From positions 1-64,000 of the forward strand of contig JBJDXR010000040.1 in assembly GCA_051866775.1 (NCBI GenBank): a DNA stretch of 64,000 nt. Direction: 5' to 3'. The position numbers and the translations under genes were made by a program. The notes under the pieces were generated by a model. The model did no database searches. It had not been told where the DNA came from and saw only the letters and a list, made by a program, of their open reading frames with translations. Source of the stretch: RUG626 sp051866775. GTDB lineage: Bacteria > Bacillota > Clostridia > Oscillospirales > Oscillospiraceae. Positions 16,419-25,246 of this stretch are shown here, piece after piece. Each line of letters begins with the position of its first letter. Positions within the stretch are counted from its first letter, which is position 1.

Positions 16419-16461
16419 ATTTAAACTCATGTGAAATAAAAAACAAAGTAGTTTATGCTAC
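16419..16461 (-). promoter_or_regulatory. Cofactor operon promoter with GTAGC-type dyad
   Basis: The dyad GTAGT-TTAT-GCTAC (16448-16461) differs from the perfect GTAGC-N4-GCTAC element in one base. Read on the minus strand, a TTAAAT -10 (16419-16424) predicts a start near 16412, placing the dyad centre near -42. This is the same spacing as at the xdhC-like and hydroxylase promoters. No -35 hexamer is seen. Confidence 0.5.
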
Positions 16462-16592
16462 AATTATGACTTAAGCTGAAAAAAGCCTCTAATGACCTTC
16501 ACCCTTTTAAACATACAAAGGATTTGTGATCAGAACAGCACCTGAGATATATCACTTAGACGTGCCACGACATGCCACAGGTGCTGTTTTTT
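16456..16592 (+). ncRNA. Candidate small RNA (or orphan terminated transcript) divergent from the cofactor operon
   Basis: An extended -10 element, TG-C-TACAAT (16456-16464), on the plus strand overlaps the GTAGC-type dyad and predicts a start near 16471. The transcript would end at 16592 after a perfect 11-bp stem (16534-16544 with 16578-16588) and a U-run. No open reading frame with a ribosome binding site lies in the roughly 120 nt, and no plus-strand gene follows for 2.5 kb. A small hairpin (16515-16527) lies near the middle. The regulator that activates the divergent operon would sit over this -10 and probably repress it. No -35 is visible, so transcription is unproven. Confidence 0.4.
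16534..16592 (+). terminator. Intrinsic terminator with long loop
   Basis: AACAGCACCTG (16534-16544) pairs perfectly with CAGGTGCTGTT (16578-16588) across a 33-nt loop and runs into six T residues. It is oriented for plus-strand transcription. On the minus strand it lacks a U-tract. Confidence 0.65.
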
Positions 16593-16598
16593 CTATTA

Positions 16599-17495
16599 TT
16601 AATAAAAAGTACTGCCCTGCTCCACGTTGTCCCGGATAAATGATTGATGAATGGCGTTGAGTACACGTTTTTTATCGCCGCTCCAAAGGGGGGCAAGAAG
16701 GTCGCGCTTCGCTCCGTCGCCGGTTAGGCGGTGGATGACCATATCTCTGGGTATGGCGCACACACATTCCTCAAGAGCAGCAATATAGTCCTCCAGGTCC
16801 ATCACCCTTATACGCCCGGCCCGCCACTCCGGCTCTAAATCCGTGCCGCGAAGGATGTGGAGGAGGTGAAACTTTATCCCATTTGCACCTGAGCGGCCTA
16901 TATACCGGGCGGTCTCGGCCATCTCAGGGCGTCCCTCCCCGGGCAGGCCGAGGATCTGGTGTACTATAACGGTTATGCCGCGCCTGCGAAGCTCCTCCAC
17001 CGCCCGGTCGTATACGGGGAGCTCATAGCCCCGGCGGATGTAGGCGGCTGAGTCATGGTGGATTGTCTGAAGCCCCAGCTCCACCCATACGGGCTTTCGG
17101 CGATTCAGCTCACTCAAAAGCTCAAGTATATCCGTCGGCAGGCAGTCCGGGCGGGTAGCTATTGACAGCGCTACGATATCATCAGGCTCCATGGCCTCGG
17201 TATATAGCTGCCTTAGGCGCTCCGGTGCGCCGTATGTGTTGGTAAAGGACTGAAAATAGGCAATGTACTTGGCTTCCGGTCCTGCCTTTGAGGAGACCCT
17301 TGCCTTGGCTGACTTTAGCTGCCCGCGTATATCCCCCTCCGCGGCGAAGGCACCGGCGCCGTCACAAAAGATGCAGCCGCGGCTGCCAAGTGTCCCGTCA
17401 CGGTTGGGACATGAGCAGCCTGAGGACAGGGAAAGCTTATAGACCTTCACACCGTAGTACTTGCGCAGAGCGTCGTTAAGACTGTTCCAATACAT
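16599..17495 (-). CDS. TIGR01212-family radical SAM protein (YhcC-like)
   Basis: The N-terminal motif SGCSCPNRDGTLGSRGCIFC holds the cysteines of the radical SAM [4Fe-4S] cluster in the spacing peculiar to the TIGR01212/YhcC family. The body is an Elp3-like TIM barrel, with SIATRPDCLPTDILELL and VELGLQTIHHDSAAYIRRGY. It ends after 298 residues, normal for the family. The biochemical role of YhcC-type proteins is not firmly known, although tRNA modification has been suggested for Elp3-like relatives. It starts 1-2 nt after the aminopeptidase gene stops, so the two form an operon. Confidence 0.9.
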   Translation of the reverse strand: MYWNSLNDALRKYYGVKVYKLSLSSGCSCPNRDGTLGSRGCIFCDGAGAFAAEGDIRGQLKSAKARVSSKAGPEAKYIAYFQSFTNTYGAPERLRQLYTEAMEPDDIVALSIATRPDCLPTDILELLSELNRRKPVWVELGLQTIHHDSAAYIRRGYELPVYDRAVEELRRRGITVIVHQILGLPGEGRPEMAETARYIGRSGANGIKFHLLHILRGTDLEPEWRAGRIRVMDLEDYIAALEECVCAIPRDMVIHRLTGDGAKRDLLAPLWSGDKKRVLNAIHQSFIRDNVEQGSTFY

Positions 17496-17496
17496 C

Positions 17497-18801
17497 TCAC
17501 AGGCTGATCCCGCCGCCGGGAAGCAGGCGGAAGCTCTTGGAGAAATACACGGTCATTGCCTTAACGAGTGCCTCTGTGTCCTGAGCGCCTCCGACCTCAT
17601 AGCAGGAATGCATGGCCAGCTGCGGCAGGCCTATATCCACGGTGGGGACGGAGAAATGCGAGCTTGATATATTTCCTAAGGTCGCGCCTCCGGGAAGGTC
17701 GGCGCGGTTGCTGTAGGACTGTACAGGTACTCCCGCTTCTAGACATACGCTGCGGAATACGGCGGAGGCTGTGGCGTCCGTCGTATAGCGCTGTCTGGAG
17801 TTGTATTTTATGACGACGCCGCCGTTGAGCAGCGGCTGTTCAAGCTTGTCGGAGTATTCAGGATGTGCTGGATGTATGGCGTGGGAGTTATCCGCAGAGA
17901 CCATAAAGCTGTTGGCAACGGCGGCAAGATGCTCCTCCGGCGTGCGCCCGAAGGCTCCGCTTATGCGTGAGAGGACGTCTGTTAAAAAGGTGGAGTCTGC
18001 GCCCTGACGGGTGTTGCTGCCGATCTCCTCGTTGTTAAATACGCAGAAAACCGGGATGCTGCCGCCGTCCTTTGCCGCCATAAAGCCCTTAAAGCAGCCG
18101 AAGGTGCTGTGCAGGTCGTCGAGCCTTGACGATGCGAGAAACTCCCTGTTTGCGCCAAGAAGGGCAGAGGGAGTCCTTGGATAGAGGAAAAGCTCCGTGG
18201 AGAGAATGTCATCCTCCTTTTCACCGGTTGTTTCGGAAATAAGACGCCGCAGGACGCCCGGCTCCTGTCCCATGGCAAATAGCGGTGGTATATCCACAGC
18301 CGGGTCAAGGGCTGTCCCGCTGTTTACGTCGCGGTTCAGGTGGATGGCAACACTTGGTATTATCACAAGATCACGGTCAATGTTTACAAGCACAGTTTCC
18401 ATTCTGTCGCCGCGCTTAACTATCATACGACCGGCAATGGACAGCGGCCTGTCCAGCCATGAGCGGTGTATAAGTCCTCCGTAAGGTTCTACCGTGAGCC
18501 GCAGACAGTTCCCGGCGGAGGGAAGCTCGGAGTTCTCCCTCAGCTTCCAGTTGGGCGAATCGCAGTGGGAAGCGGAGACCATAAAGCCCGTAAAAGCCTT
18601 CAGCGGTGTACGGAAGGCAATAAGGGCGGAGTCCCCGCGGGTAACGAAATACTTTCCGCCCTCGCGGAGCTTCCAGACCTCTGACTCGCAGAGCCGCTCA
18701 TATCCGGCGCTTAAAAGCTCCCGGGACATATTTTCGACCGCGTGATAGCTGGTGGGACTGGAATCCAGAAATGACATAAGCTGACTGTTTATTTCTTCCA
18801 T
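17497..18801 (-). CDS. M18-family aminopeptidase
   Basis: This is a dinuclear-zinc exopeptidase that removes acidic or other N-terminal residues from peptides. The 434-residue protein has the family motifs in order: SASHCDSPNWKLR (first metal His), FCVFNNEEIGSNTRQGADS (catalytic Glu and metal ligand), VSADNSHAIHPAHPEY and DIGLPQLAMHSCYEVGG (C-terminal metal His). The N-terminus SFLDSSPTSYHAVENM is also typical. It is cytoplasmic and forms large oligomers in known members. Its start follows GAGGTAACC on the minus strand. The radical SAM gene follows directly. Confidence 0.95.
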   Translation of the reverse strand: MEEINSQLMSFLDSSPTSYHAVENMSRELLSAGYERLCESEVWKLREGGKYFVTRGDSALIAFRTPLKAFTGFMVSASHCDSPNWKLRENSELPSAGNCLRLTVEPYGGLIHRSWLDRPLSIAGRMIVKRGDRMETVLVNIDRDLVIIPSVAIHLNRDVNSGTALDPAVDIPPLFAMGQEPGVLRRLISETTGEKEDDILSTELFLYPRTPSALLGANREFLASSRLDDLHSTFGCFKGFMAAKDGGSIPVFCVFNNEEIGSNTRQGADSTFLTDVLSRISGAFGRTPEEHLAAVANSFMVSADNSHAIHPAHPEYSDKLEQPLLNGGVVIKYNSRQRYTTDATASAVFRSVCLEAGVPVQSYSNRADLPGGATLGNISSSHFSVPTVDIGLPQLAMHSCYEVGGAQDTEALVKAMTVYFSKSFRLLPGGGISL

Positions 18802-19090
18802 ATAAGGTTACCTCCGATAACTAGCCCGTTTTCACTATTATAGCAGAAGCAGGCGGCATTTTAAAGAGACGCCTCCGCCGGAAAAGCTCAAAGCACTTTT
18901 AAACTTGCCGGAAGTGTTTTAGACTGTAATATGCGGGGTATTAAAACATAAAAATCCGGCGGATTATTCCAAGAATCAACAAAAAGATGCTTTTTACACA
19001 AAATTGTAAATATTCGTAATAAAAACGGGGCTGTTATTATCCCGTTAAATATGATATAATTATAACATTAAAGAAAGGAGCATCACTGTT
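18802..19090 (+). promoter_or_regulatory. Divergent intergenic region with nfeD promoter
   Basis: This 289-nt gap lies between the divergent aminopeptidase and NfeD genes. An extended -10, TGA-TATAAT (19052-19060), with a weak TGTTAT -35 at 19032-19037 gives a 17-bp spacer and points to the nfeD gene. A short inverted repeat, AACGGG/CCCGTT (19024-19045), brackets the -35 and may be an operator. No open reading frame of note is present. Confidence 0.55.
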
Positions 19091-19534
19091 ATGGTATATT
19101 TTTGGATAGCCGCATTGGTAGTGTTCCTTGCCGTGGAGGCGGCGACAGTGAGCCTTGTCACGATTTGGTTTGCACTTGGCAGCCTGTGTGCACTCGTTGC
19201 AGCGGTATGCGGAGCGCAGCCGTGGCTTCAGTTTGTCCTGTTCGTTGTGATAAGCGGTGCAGTGCTGGCAGCTCTGCGGCCTCTGGCGAAGAAATACGTC
19301 AATGTTCGCAAAAAACCCACAAATGCCGACCGGGTAATCGGGATGGTGTGCCCAGTTACTGAGAGCATCGATAATGTAGCCGGTACCGGCGCCGTGTCGG
19401 TGGATGGCAAGGTATGGACGGCGCGTTCCGCAAACGGGGCGAAGATCCCGGAAGGTGTGCTTGTACGGCCGGTATCCATTCAGGGAGTAAAGCTGATAGT
19501 TGAGGAAGCCAAGAGACCTGCGGAGGCGTTATAA
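19091..19534 (+). CDS. NfeD-like membrane protein
   Basis: The 147-residue protein has three hydrophobic segments (about 3-24, 26-44 and 46-65). A soluble OB-fold-like C-terminal domain follows, with TDxV-type residues NADRVIGMVCPV, GAVSVDGKVWTARS and VSIQGVKLIVE. This is the short NfeD architecture without the N-terminal ClpP-like protease. NfeD proteins act with SPFH proteins in membrane organisation, and an SPFH gene follows 107 nt downstream on the same strand. A GAAAGGAG site precedes the ATG. Confidence 0.9.
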   Translation: MVYFWIAALVVFLAVEAATVSLVTIWFALGSLCALVAAVCGAQPWLQFVLFVVISGAVLAALRPLAKKYVNVRKKPTNADRVIGMVCPVTESIDNVAGTGAVSVDGKVWTARSANGAKIPEGVLVRPVSIQGVKLIVEEAKRPAEAL

Positions 19535-19641
19535 TATCTGTCTTTTGGATATTATACTTAAATTGTAGGCCGCGATTTACACATTGTCAATATACCGTTT
19601 GAGCATCGTGCCCCGCGGTATAATAAATAAGGAGGATTTTT

Positions 19642-20538
19642 ATGGGACCGCTTGAATATGTGCTTTGTGCTATAGCTCTTCTTGTGATAATTATTATTGC
19701 GCGTAATATCCGCGTGGTGCAGCAGGCAAAGGCTTATGTGATAGAGCGCCTTGGAGCATACAGCACCACTTGGGGAGTGGGGCTTCACTTTAAGGTTCCG
19801 TTTGTTGAGAAGGTGGCAAAGGTCGTGTCTTTAAAGGAGCAGGTGGCGGATTTTCCGCCGCAGCCTGTCATAACAAAGGACAACGTCACCATGCAGATAG
19901 ACACGGTTGTGTACTTCCAGATAACAGACCCTAAGATGTACACCTACGGTATCGAGAACCCCATGACAGCTATTGAGAACCTCTCAGCGACCACACTCCG
20001 TAACATAATCGGTGAGCTGGAGCTTGACCAGACGCTTACCAGCCGCGACATAATAAACAGCAAGATGCGCGCTATCCTTGACGAGGCGACCGATCCTTGG
20101 GGAATCAAAGTGAACAGGGTGGAGCTTAAGAACATCCTACCGCCCAAGGAGATCCAGAACGCCATGGAGAAGCAGATGAAGGCGGAGCGTGAGCGCCGCG
20201 AGTCTATTCTCCGTGCAGAGGGCGAAAAGAAGTCCGCAATACTCATAGCTGAGGGTGAAAAGGAGTCCGCCATACTTCGCGGCGAGGCGAAGAAGCAGGC
20301 GGCCATACTTGAGGCCGAGGGTCAGGCGGAGTCCATACTCAAGGTACAGCAGGCTACGGCAGAGGGTATACGACTCATTAACGAATCAATGCCGTCTGAT
20401 GCGGTGATACGCATAAAGGCACTGGAGGCATTTGCAGCCGCCGCTAATGGTCAGGCCACGAAGATAATCATCCCGTCGGAGATACAGGGTCTTGCGGGCC
20501 TTGCCGAGGGCGTTGTGGAGGCTGTAAAGGACAAGTAA
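19642..20538 (+). CDS. SPFH/Band 7 family protein (stomatin/QmcA-like)
   Basis: A single N-terminal membrane anchor (about 4-21) is followed by the Band 7 domain (about 25-185), with QQAKAYVIERLGAYSTTWGVG and ATTLRNIIGELELDQTL. A long charged coiled-coil follows (about 185-250), rich in RAEGEKKSAI-type repeats, then a hydrophobic tail. The layout is that of stomatin/paraslipin-type scaffold proteins, which form ring-like membrane microdomain assemblies. It pairs with the NfeD gene upstream, a very common bacterial arrangement. GGAGG precedes the start by 8 nt. Confidence 0.95.
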   Translation: MGPLEYVLCAIALLVIIIIARNIRVVQQAKAYVIERLGAYSTTWGVGLHFKVPFVEKVAKVVSLKEQVADFPPQPVITKDNVTMQIDTVVYFQITDPKMYTYGIENPMTAIENLSATTLRNIIGELELDQTLTSRDIINSKMRAILDEATDPWGIKVNRVELKNILPPKEIQNAMEKQMKAERERRESILRAEGEKKSAILIAEGEKESAILRGEAKKQAAILEAEGQAESILKVQQATAEGIRLINESMPSDAVIRIKALEAFAAAANGQATKIIIPSEIQGLAGLAEGVVEAVKDK

Positions 20539-20555
20539 AACAGCTTGAAATGATA

Positions 20556-20600
20556 AATCCCCACTGAGAAGCCGCTTGCTTTTCAGTGGGGATTATTGTA
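20556..20600 (+). terminator. Terminator after the SPFH gene
   Basis: A 12-bp stem (20556-20567 with 20583-20594) is followed by ATTGTATAT. The stem is good, but the U-tract is weak. Confidence 0.65.
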
Positions 20601-20655
20601 TATATTAAGATGTTTACTTATGATTAGGGATATTTTGAAATGGGAGAGAGGACAG

Positions 20656-21273
20656 ATGATAAAGCTTCTGATAACCGGCTTTGAGCCGTTTGGAAAGGAC
20701 ACGGTAAACGCCTCAATGGAGGTGGTAAAACGTCTGCCGGAGATGATCGGGGGAGCGAAGATAGTAAAATTGCAGCTCCCGGTGGTATACGACGGTGTTG
20801 CGGAAATACTTGAAAACTATGTAAACGCCGAAAAGCCGAATGCTGTTATCTGCGTAGGACAGGCAGGCGGCAGAACGGCCGTCACGCCGGAAAAAATAGC
20901 GATAAACTGGAAGTCCGGAGCTTTGGCCGATAACGCGGGAAAAATATGCTCCGGGGAGGTTATATGCCCCGATGGGCCGGATGGGCTGTTTGCCACGCTT
21001 CCTGTGGAGGAGATGGCCGCCGCGATGCTCCGGGTGGGAGTTCCGGCAAAAGTTAGCTACACCGCCGGGACATATGTGTGCAACTGCACCATGTACCATC
21101 TGATGCAGCTCCTGAATGACTTCCCGGGAGTACTCGGCGGTTTTATACATGTGCCTCCGATCTGCGAGCAGGTGCTGGGGGATCCATCCCGGCCGTCCAT
21201 GCCGCTGGATCTTATCGTCCGGGGGCTTGAGGCGGCTGCAGCGGCAACGGTAAAAGTGCTGGATGTGCGGTGA
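20656..21273 (+). CDS. pcp: Pyroglutamyl peptidase I
   Basis: This C15-family cysteine peptidase removes N-terminal pyroglutamate from peptides. The 205-residue protein shows the N-terminal LLITGFEPFGKDTVNAS, the catalytic Glu region CVGQAGGRTAVTPEKIAIN, the nucleophile region YTAGTYVCNCTMYHLM and the catalytic histidine in GGFIHVPP. ATG 20656 is preferred over upstream codons because GAGAGGAC lies 5-8 nt before it and the protein then starts directly at the conserved beta strand. It appears monocistronic, with terminators on both sides. Confidence 0.94.
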   Translation: MIKLLITGFEPFGKDTVNASMEVVKRLPEMIGGAKIVKLQLPVVYDGVAEILENYVNAEKPNAVICVGQAGGRTAVTPEKIAINWKSGALADNAGKICSGEVICPDGPDGLFATLPVEEMAAAMLRVGVPAKVSYTAGTYVCNCTMYHLMQLLNDFPGVLGGFIHVPPICEQVLGDPSRPSMPLDLIVRGLEAAAAATVKVLDVR

Positions 21274-21344
21274 TAATTGAGAGACTGTGCCTTGAGACAG
21301 ATGATCGGCGCTTAATACTGATTCCAAATTAAAAAACTTAATTT

Positions 21345-21445
21345 GAAATCCCGCGTGCTTCGCACGCTTGCGGCGCACATTACGCGCGCCGCATCGTCTC
21401 ATGCACAATCTGATAAAAAACTTTTTTAAAGTTTTTTATCAGATT
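21345..21445. repeat. Cluster of inverted repeats downstream of pcp
   Basis: Three palindromic units follow one another: a short CGTGC/GCACG hairpin (about 21354-21368), a GC-rich GCGGCGC/GCGCGCCGC unit (about 21370-21393), and an A/T-rich perfect 18-bp stem (21407-21424 with 21428-21445). The last ends in TTTT and can serve as a terminator. The block looks like intergenic mosaic repeat material rather than a gene. Confidence 0.55.
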
Positions 21446-21485
21446 TTAGTATAAGCCCCATACAGGATTTACCAGAAGAAGTATA

Positions 21486-21528
21486 AATAAAGCTGCCGCA
21501 GGTTTACACCGCGGCAGCTTTATTATTG
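21486..21528. terminator. Bidirectional terminator between pcp and the YhaN-like gene
   Basis: AATAAAGCTGCCGC (21486-21499) is perfectly complementary to 21511-21524, with an 11-nt loop. A/T tracts lie on both sides, so it can terminate the convergent transcripts from either strand. Confidence 0.85.
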
Positions 21529-21534
21529 TAAAAT

Positions 21535-23823
21535 TTAAAAGCTTAAGAATTTGACGCCCGCCCTTCCGCGCATGTATTCGCTCTCGCGGCTGTGGCATGT
21601 GAAAAGCAGGATCTGACGGGATTTTGAAAGCTCCAGCAGTAGCTCCAGTGCACGGTTGCAGCGTTCATCATCAAAATTGGAAAGCGCGTCGTCAAGAATA
21701 ATGGGGCACGGGTCGTCTCCGCCGAGTATGAGCGCGCACATTGCAAGGCGCAGGGAGAAATATATCTCGTCGCCGGTACCCTCGGAAAGCGATAGGACGT
21801 TTCGGTTCTCAGGCTCGCCGGAGAGCTTTGCGCCAGCGTCAAAGCCGCGGTCGAATACGAGCTTTTCGTATCTTCCGCCGGTGAGATATCCCATTATCTC
21901 GCTGGCTTTTTTGCTTATAAGCGGCGAGAAGCGGGTCTGAAGCTCTGTATTTGCCTCGGACAGCACATCTACTGCCAGGCCAAGGGCGTTATAACGGCGC
22001 GTCTCCTCGGCTATGCGCTCCTTGAGAGATTGGATCTCTCCCTCAATAACGGCCGGATCGCCCAAAGTATGCTGTGCGCCTGTGGCAAGATCATAAGCTC
22101 TGGTGGCGTCCGTTAACTGTGCCTGCGCTCTGGACATGGCCGCCAGGGTGTCCTCCCGGTTGCGGATTGGGATCGGCAGGTAGGATTCATCGATATCCTC
22201 ATTTTCGTCAAAGCCTGCAAGGAGCGTCTCATAGACATTTTGGGAGGATATCATGTCAAACTCGGCGTGGGTAAGCTCGTCTATGAGCTTTTCGGTCTCT
22301 CCCAGCGCTGCGATCACGCCCTCACCGGAAGTCACTTCAGGCATAAATGCCGAGAGCTGCTCCACGGCCTTATCCCCGGCGGCCTTGGCCGCCTCGCTTG
22401 CGGAGTCGAAGGCCAGCTTTGCCGCGTCGCGGGCGGAGCGCTTTTCGTTTTCCTCACGGCAGACGGCTGAATAGGAGGAGAGATGTGAAGCCAGTTTATC
22501 CGCCGACGAGACGCCGTATTTTTCAAGAAGCTCCTTAAGGTCATCCGCCGCTGTACGCTTTTTGGGAGGCTTTATAAAGAACAAAGCGACGCCTAGTGCC
22601 AGAACGGCAGCGGAGATTATAAGTCCAAAAACCGATGTGCCGAAATACGGCTCCACCGCCGGTATCCAATCTGAGAACGGGTATAAAAATCCGGAGGTGA
22701 CAAGAAGCCCCAAAACGGCCATACAAACCAGAACGGTGGGTATCCATTTTGGTATTTTGCGCTCTTTAATGTGTTTTACCTTTTCCTCAAGCTCCCGTGC
22801 CAGCGCAACATCCCCGGCAACGCTATCCTCAGACCGGCCGTTAAGCGGGGAGGATTTACGCTTTGCGGTGGCGTCGGAAAGCTCCTTTTCGGCCTGCCAC
22901 AGAGCCTTTTCCGCGTCAGAGGCGACACCTCTAAGGGGAATAACAGCTGAGGCAGTTTCGCGTATACTGTTAATGTCCTCCCGTGTCATTCGGTGGCCGT
23001 TTTTTGTGACGGCCTCTGTAAGCTTTTTGACCCGCTCCTCAGCTGAGAGCGCCGCGGCTCTGGCCTCAGCCACCCTGCGGGCGGCTGCGCGTTTATCAAG
23101 CTTATCGTGGATCTCCAGGTCCCGCTCCATAAGCTCGATCTGCTTTTTAAGCCGGTCCATATTTCCACGGAGGTTTGAGATCTCCTCCGATGAGCTTTCG
23201 ATGAGCGCGAACCTGTGTTCTGCGTCCTTAAGCTCCTCATAGAGAGCGGGGAGGGAACCGGTCTGGTTATGGCGGAGCTTGCGCTGCCATGCGCGAAGCT
23301 GGGAATCCGCCTCAGTATATGAGGTGCTCTCATCTCCGGAGGATACCATGGAGGCTATGCGCTTTTCAAGCTCCGAGGTTTGGCCGACGCGGATGTCCGG
23401 ACGGCGGATAAAGGCCGTGCGTTCAAACACCTGCTTTGAAACGCCTGTAAATTCCTCGCCTGCCGTATCGCCGGTGACAGTCTTGATAAAATCCGCAGTC
23501 CCCGAATAGACTGCTATGAAGTTCTTCATTGGGGAGGCGCCTTTTGTAGTGCGCTGGATGGTTATGTCCCGTCCTCCGGAGGTTATCTCCATTGTGCCTA
23601 TCATGGCTCCGCCATCCCATGGACGGAAGCGGTTTTTTGCGGAGAGGTAGCCGTTCCTGTCACGCTCAGAGCTGTCTATCCCGTAGAGCATGGCGTTTAT
23701 AAAGCCGCACCATGTGGATTTTCCGTGCTCGTTCGGTGCGTTTATTATGTTTAGCCCCGGCTCAAGCTCAAGCGTGGAATTCTTGAGTTTGCCAAAGGTA
23801 GCCGTCATTTTGTTTATCCTCAT
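21535..23823 (-). CDS. YhaN/SbcC-like AAA ATPase with internal transmembrane hairpin
   Basis: This is a Rad50/SbcC-superfamily ATPase, partner of the nuclease encoded next to it. Walker A lies near residue 34 (NAPNEHGKSTW). Coiled-coil arms run through about 170-340 and 430-640. The C-terminal ATPase part has SLSEGTGDEIYFSLRLAM (signature), PIILDDALSNFDDER (Walker B) and LFTCHSRE. Two hydrophobic segments near 350-415 suggest membrane attachment in the middle of the coiled coil, as in Bacillus YhaN. The start at 23823 overlaps the nuclease stop in an ATGA and is preferred to 23832. The pair probably acts in DNA end processing or repair. Confidence 0.88.
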   Translation of the reverse strand: MRINKMTATFGKLKNSTLELEPGLNIINAPNEHGKSTWCGFINAMLYGIDSSERDRNGYLSAKNRFRPWDGGAMIGTMEITSGGRDITIQRTTKGASPMKNFIAVYSGTADFIKTVTGDTAGEEFTGVSKQVFERTAFIRRPDIRVGQTSELEKRIASMVSSGDESTSYTEADSQLRAWQRKLRHNQTGSLPALYEELKDAEHRFALIESSSEEISNLRGNMDRLKKQIELMERDLEIHDKLDKRAAARRVAEARAAALSAEERVKKLTEAVTKNGHRMTREDINSIRETASAVIPLRGVASDAEKALWQAEKELSDATAKRKSSPLNGRSEDSVAGDVALARELEEKVKHIKERKIPKWIPTVLVCMAVLGLLVTSGFLYPFSDWIPAVEPYFGTSVFGLIISAAVLALGVALFFIKPPKKRTAADDLKELLEKYGVSSADKLASHLSSYSAVCREENEKRSARDAAKLAFDSASEAAKAAGDKAVEQLSAFMPEVTSGEGVIAALGETEKLIDELTHAEFDMISSQNVYETLLAGFDENEDIDESYLPIPIRNREDTLAAMSRAQAQLTDATRAYDLATGAQHTLGDPAVIEGEIQSLKERIAEETRRYNALGLAVDVLSEANTELQTRFSPLISKKASEIMGYLTGGRYEKLVFDRGFDAGAKLSGEPENRNVLSLSEGTGDEIYFSLRLAMCALILGGDDPCPIILDDALSNFDDERCNRALELLLELSKSRQILLFTCHSRESEYMRGRAGVKFLSF

Positions 23824-24914
23824 GGACGCCACTCATCCCTTTCCTCAAGTGCGGCTATTCCATATCTTGCCGCAAGAAGGCACCTGCTGCGCTCCTCATC
23901 GCTCGCGGCTGAGTCATATCTAGCCTTTAACCCGGAGAGGAACAGGCCGGTAAGGGAGTCGTCGCCTATACCGTCCCATATGCCCCGGCGCGGGCGTGTC
24001 TCGTTCTTTACCGTGATGTGATAAAATTTGCCGTCCAGAGCCTCCGCAATGGCATCGTTATCTATGCTGCCGCTGAATTCACCCTTTAGTATGAGCCTTG
24101 CAACATCCTCCGGGTATCCGTCACCGACTGCCGCGAGAGCCGCCTCTATGGCGCTGTCGCTGCTGCTGAGGTCAGCCTCAAAGATCCTGTATTGCCTGCC
24201 GGGGATGGGGAGAAAGTGAAGGTCACACTCACCCTTAGAGACGGTTCCGGCTATAACGCCCTTGGGTCCCAGCTCGTCAAAGCCGCGCCCTTCAAGACAC
24301 CCGGGATATGCGTAGAAGGTGCTTCCGGCCTTCATTATCCCGGAGAAGGAGTGGATATGCCCCAGTGCAAGGTAGTCAAGGCCCGAGGCGGCGATATCCT
24401 CCTGCGATATATAATTGTAACGGTCGCCTGTAAGGTCGCCGTGCATGACCATTATCTCGGTCATATCTGAGCTTCCGACGGAAAAACCACGCAGCAGGGG
24501 ATCGCACACCACGGCGGAAAAGCCCGCGCCCCAGACACGGCAGTTAAGCTCCGGAAGCTCAAAGCAGCGGATGGAGGGTGTCTTGAAAATATGTACATTT
24601 TCCGGAAGCTCCATAAACGCATATGGGGAGCGGGAGGTATAATAGTCGTGATTTCCTGGAGCAATAAAAATATGCGCCTTTATCTCAGACAGGACCCGCG
24701 TGAGGGTCTCTGAGGTTTCCCAGTATGATGAACTGCTGTCGAAAAGGTCTCCGGCAAGCAGCACCACCTGCGCCTGCTCGCGCTCCACAGCCTCGGCAAG
24801 CCTTTGAAGAAGCTGCCGCTGCTCGCTGCGGCGCTGGGCAGCCTTATCCTGCGGAAGAGAATAAAACGGGGAATCCATATGGAAATCGGCAGCATGAAGA
24901 ATCTTGATTGACAA
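23820..24914 (-). CDS. YhaO/SbcD-like DNA repair metallophosphoesterase
   Basis: All metallophosphoesterase motifs are present in order: HAADFHMDSPF, LLAGDLFDSSSSYWET, APGNHDYYTSRS, VMHGDLTGD and LALGHIHSFSG. They bind two metal ions for nuclease activity. The 364-residue length and the C-terminal capping region fit YhaO more than full SbcD. It is coupled to the YhaN-like ATPase gene by a 4-nt overlap. In the Mre11-Rad50 family this arrangement forms a nuclease-ATPase complex acting on DNA ends. Confidence 0.92.
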   Translation of the reverse strand: MSIKILHAADFHMDSPFYSLPQDKAAQRRSEQRQLLQRLAEAVEREQAQVVLLAGDLFDSSSSYWETSETLTRVLSEIKAHIFIAPGNHDYYTSRSPYAFMELPENVHIFKTPSIRCFELPELNCRVWGAGFSAVVCDPLLRGFSVGSSDMTEIMVMHGDLTGDRYNYISQEDIAASGLDYLALGHIHSFSGIMKAGSTFYAYPGCLEGRGFDELGPKGVIAGTVSKGECDLHFLPIPGRQYRIFEADLSSSDSAIEAALAAVGDGYPEDVARLILKGEFSGSIDNDAIAEALDGKFYHITVKNETRPRRGIWDGIGDDSLTGLFLSGLKARYDSAASDEERSRCLLAARYGIAALEERDEWRP

Positions 24915-25104
24915 ATTACCGCCTCCATCATTTTTTGTTGATTAAATTCTACCATATTTTTTTCCATGTGTCCACGCTGTACTTTAAACTTGAAAATGTG
25001 TGAGTATTTGTCAATTTAAACAAAAGCAATTATGAAAACTTGCACATTAAAACCTGCAAAAATAAAGCTGCTTATCTCGATTCTTACAAAAAAATTTGGC
25101 TCCA

Positions 25105-25133
25105 TTGACAAACTAAATCATGACAGATATAAT
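25105..25133 (+). promoter_or_regulatory. Consensus sigma-A promoter of the ATP synthase operon
   Basis: The -35 TTGACA and -10 TATAAT are both perfect, with an ideal 17-bp spacer. It is one of two fully consensus promoters in the window, the other being the padR promoter. Confidence 0.9.
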
Positions 25134-25246
25134 CTAGACCGTAAAAAACAAGCTACTGTACCTAGAAATTACATAAACTTAAGGGAAACGTTCATTTTTT
25201 CAAAAGGAAAACAATTTTTGCAAATTAAATTACAATTAAGTTTCAA

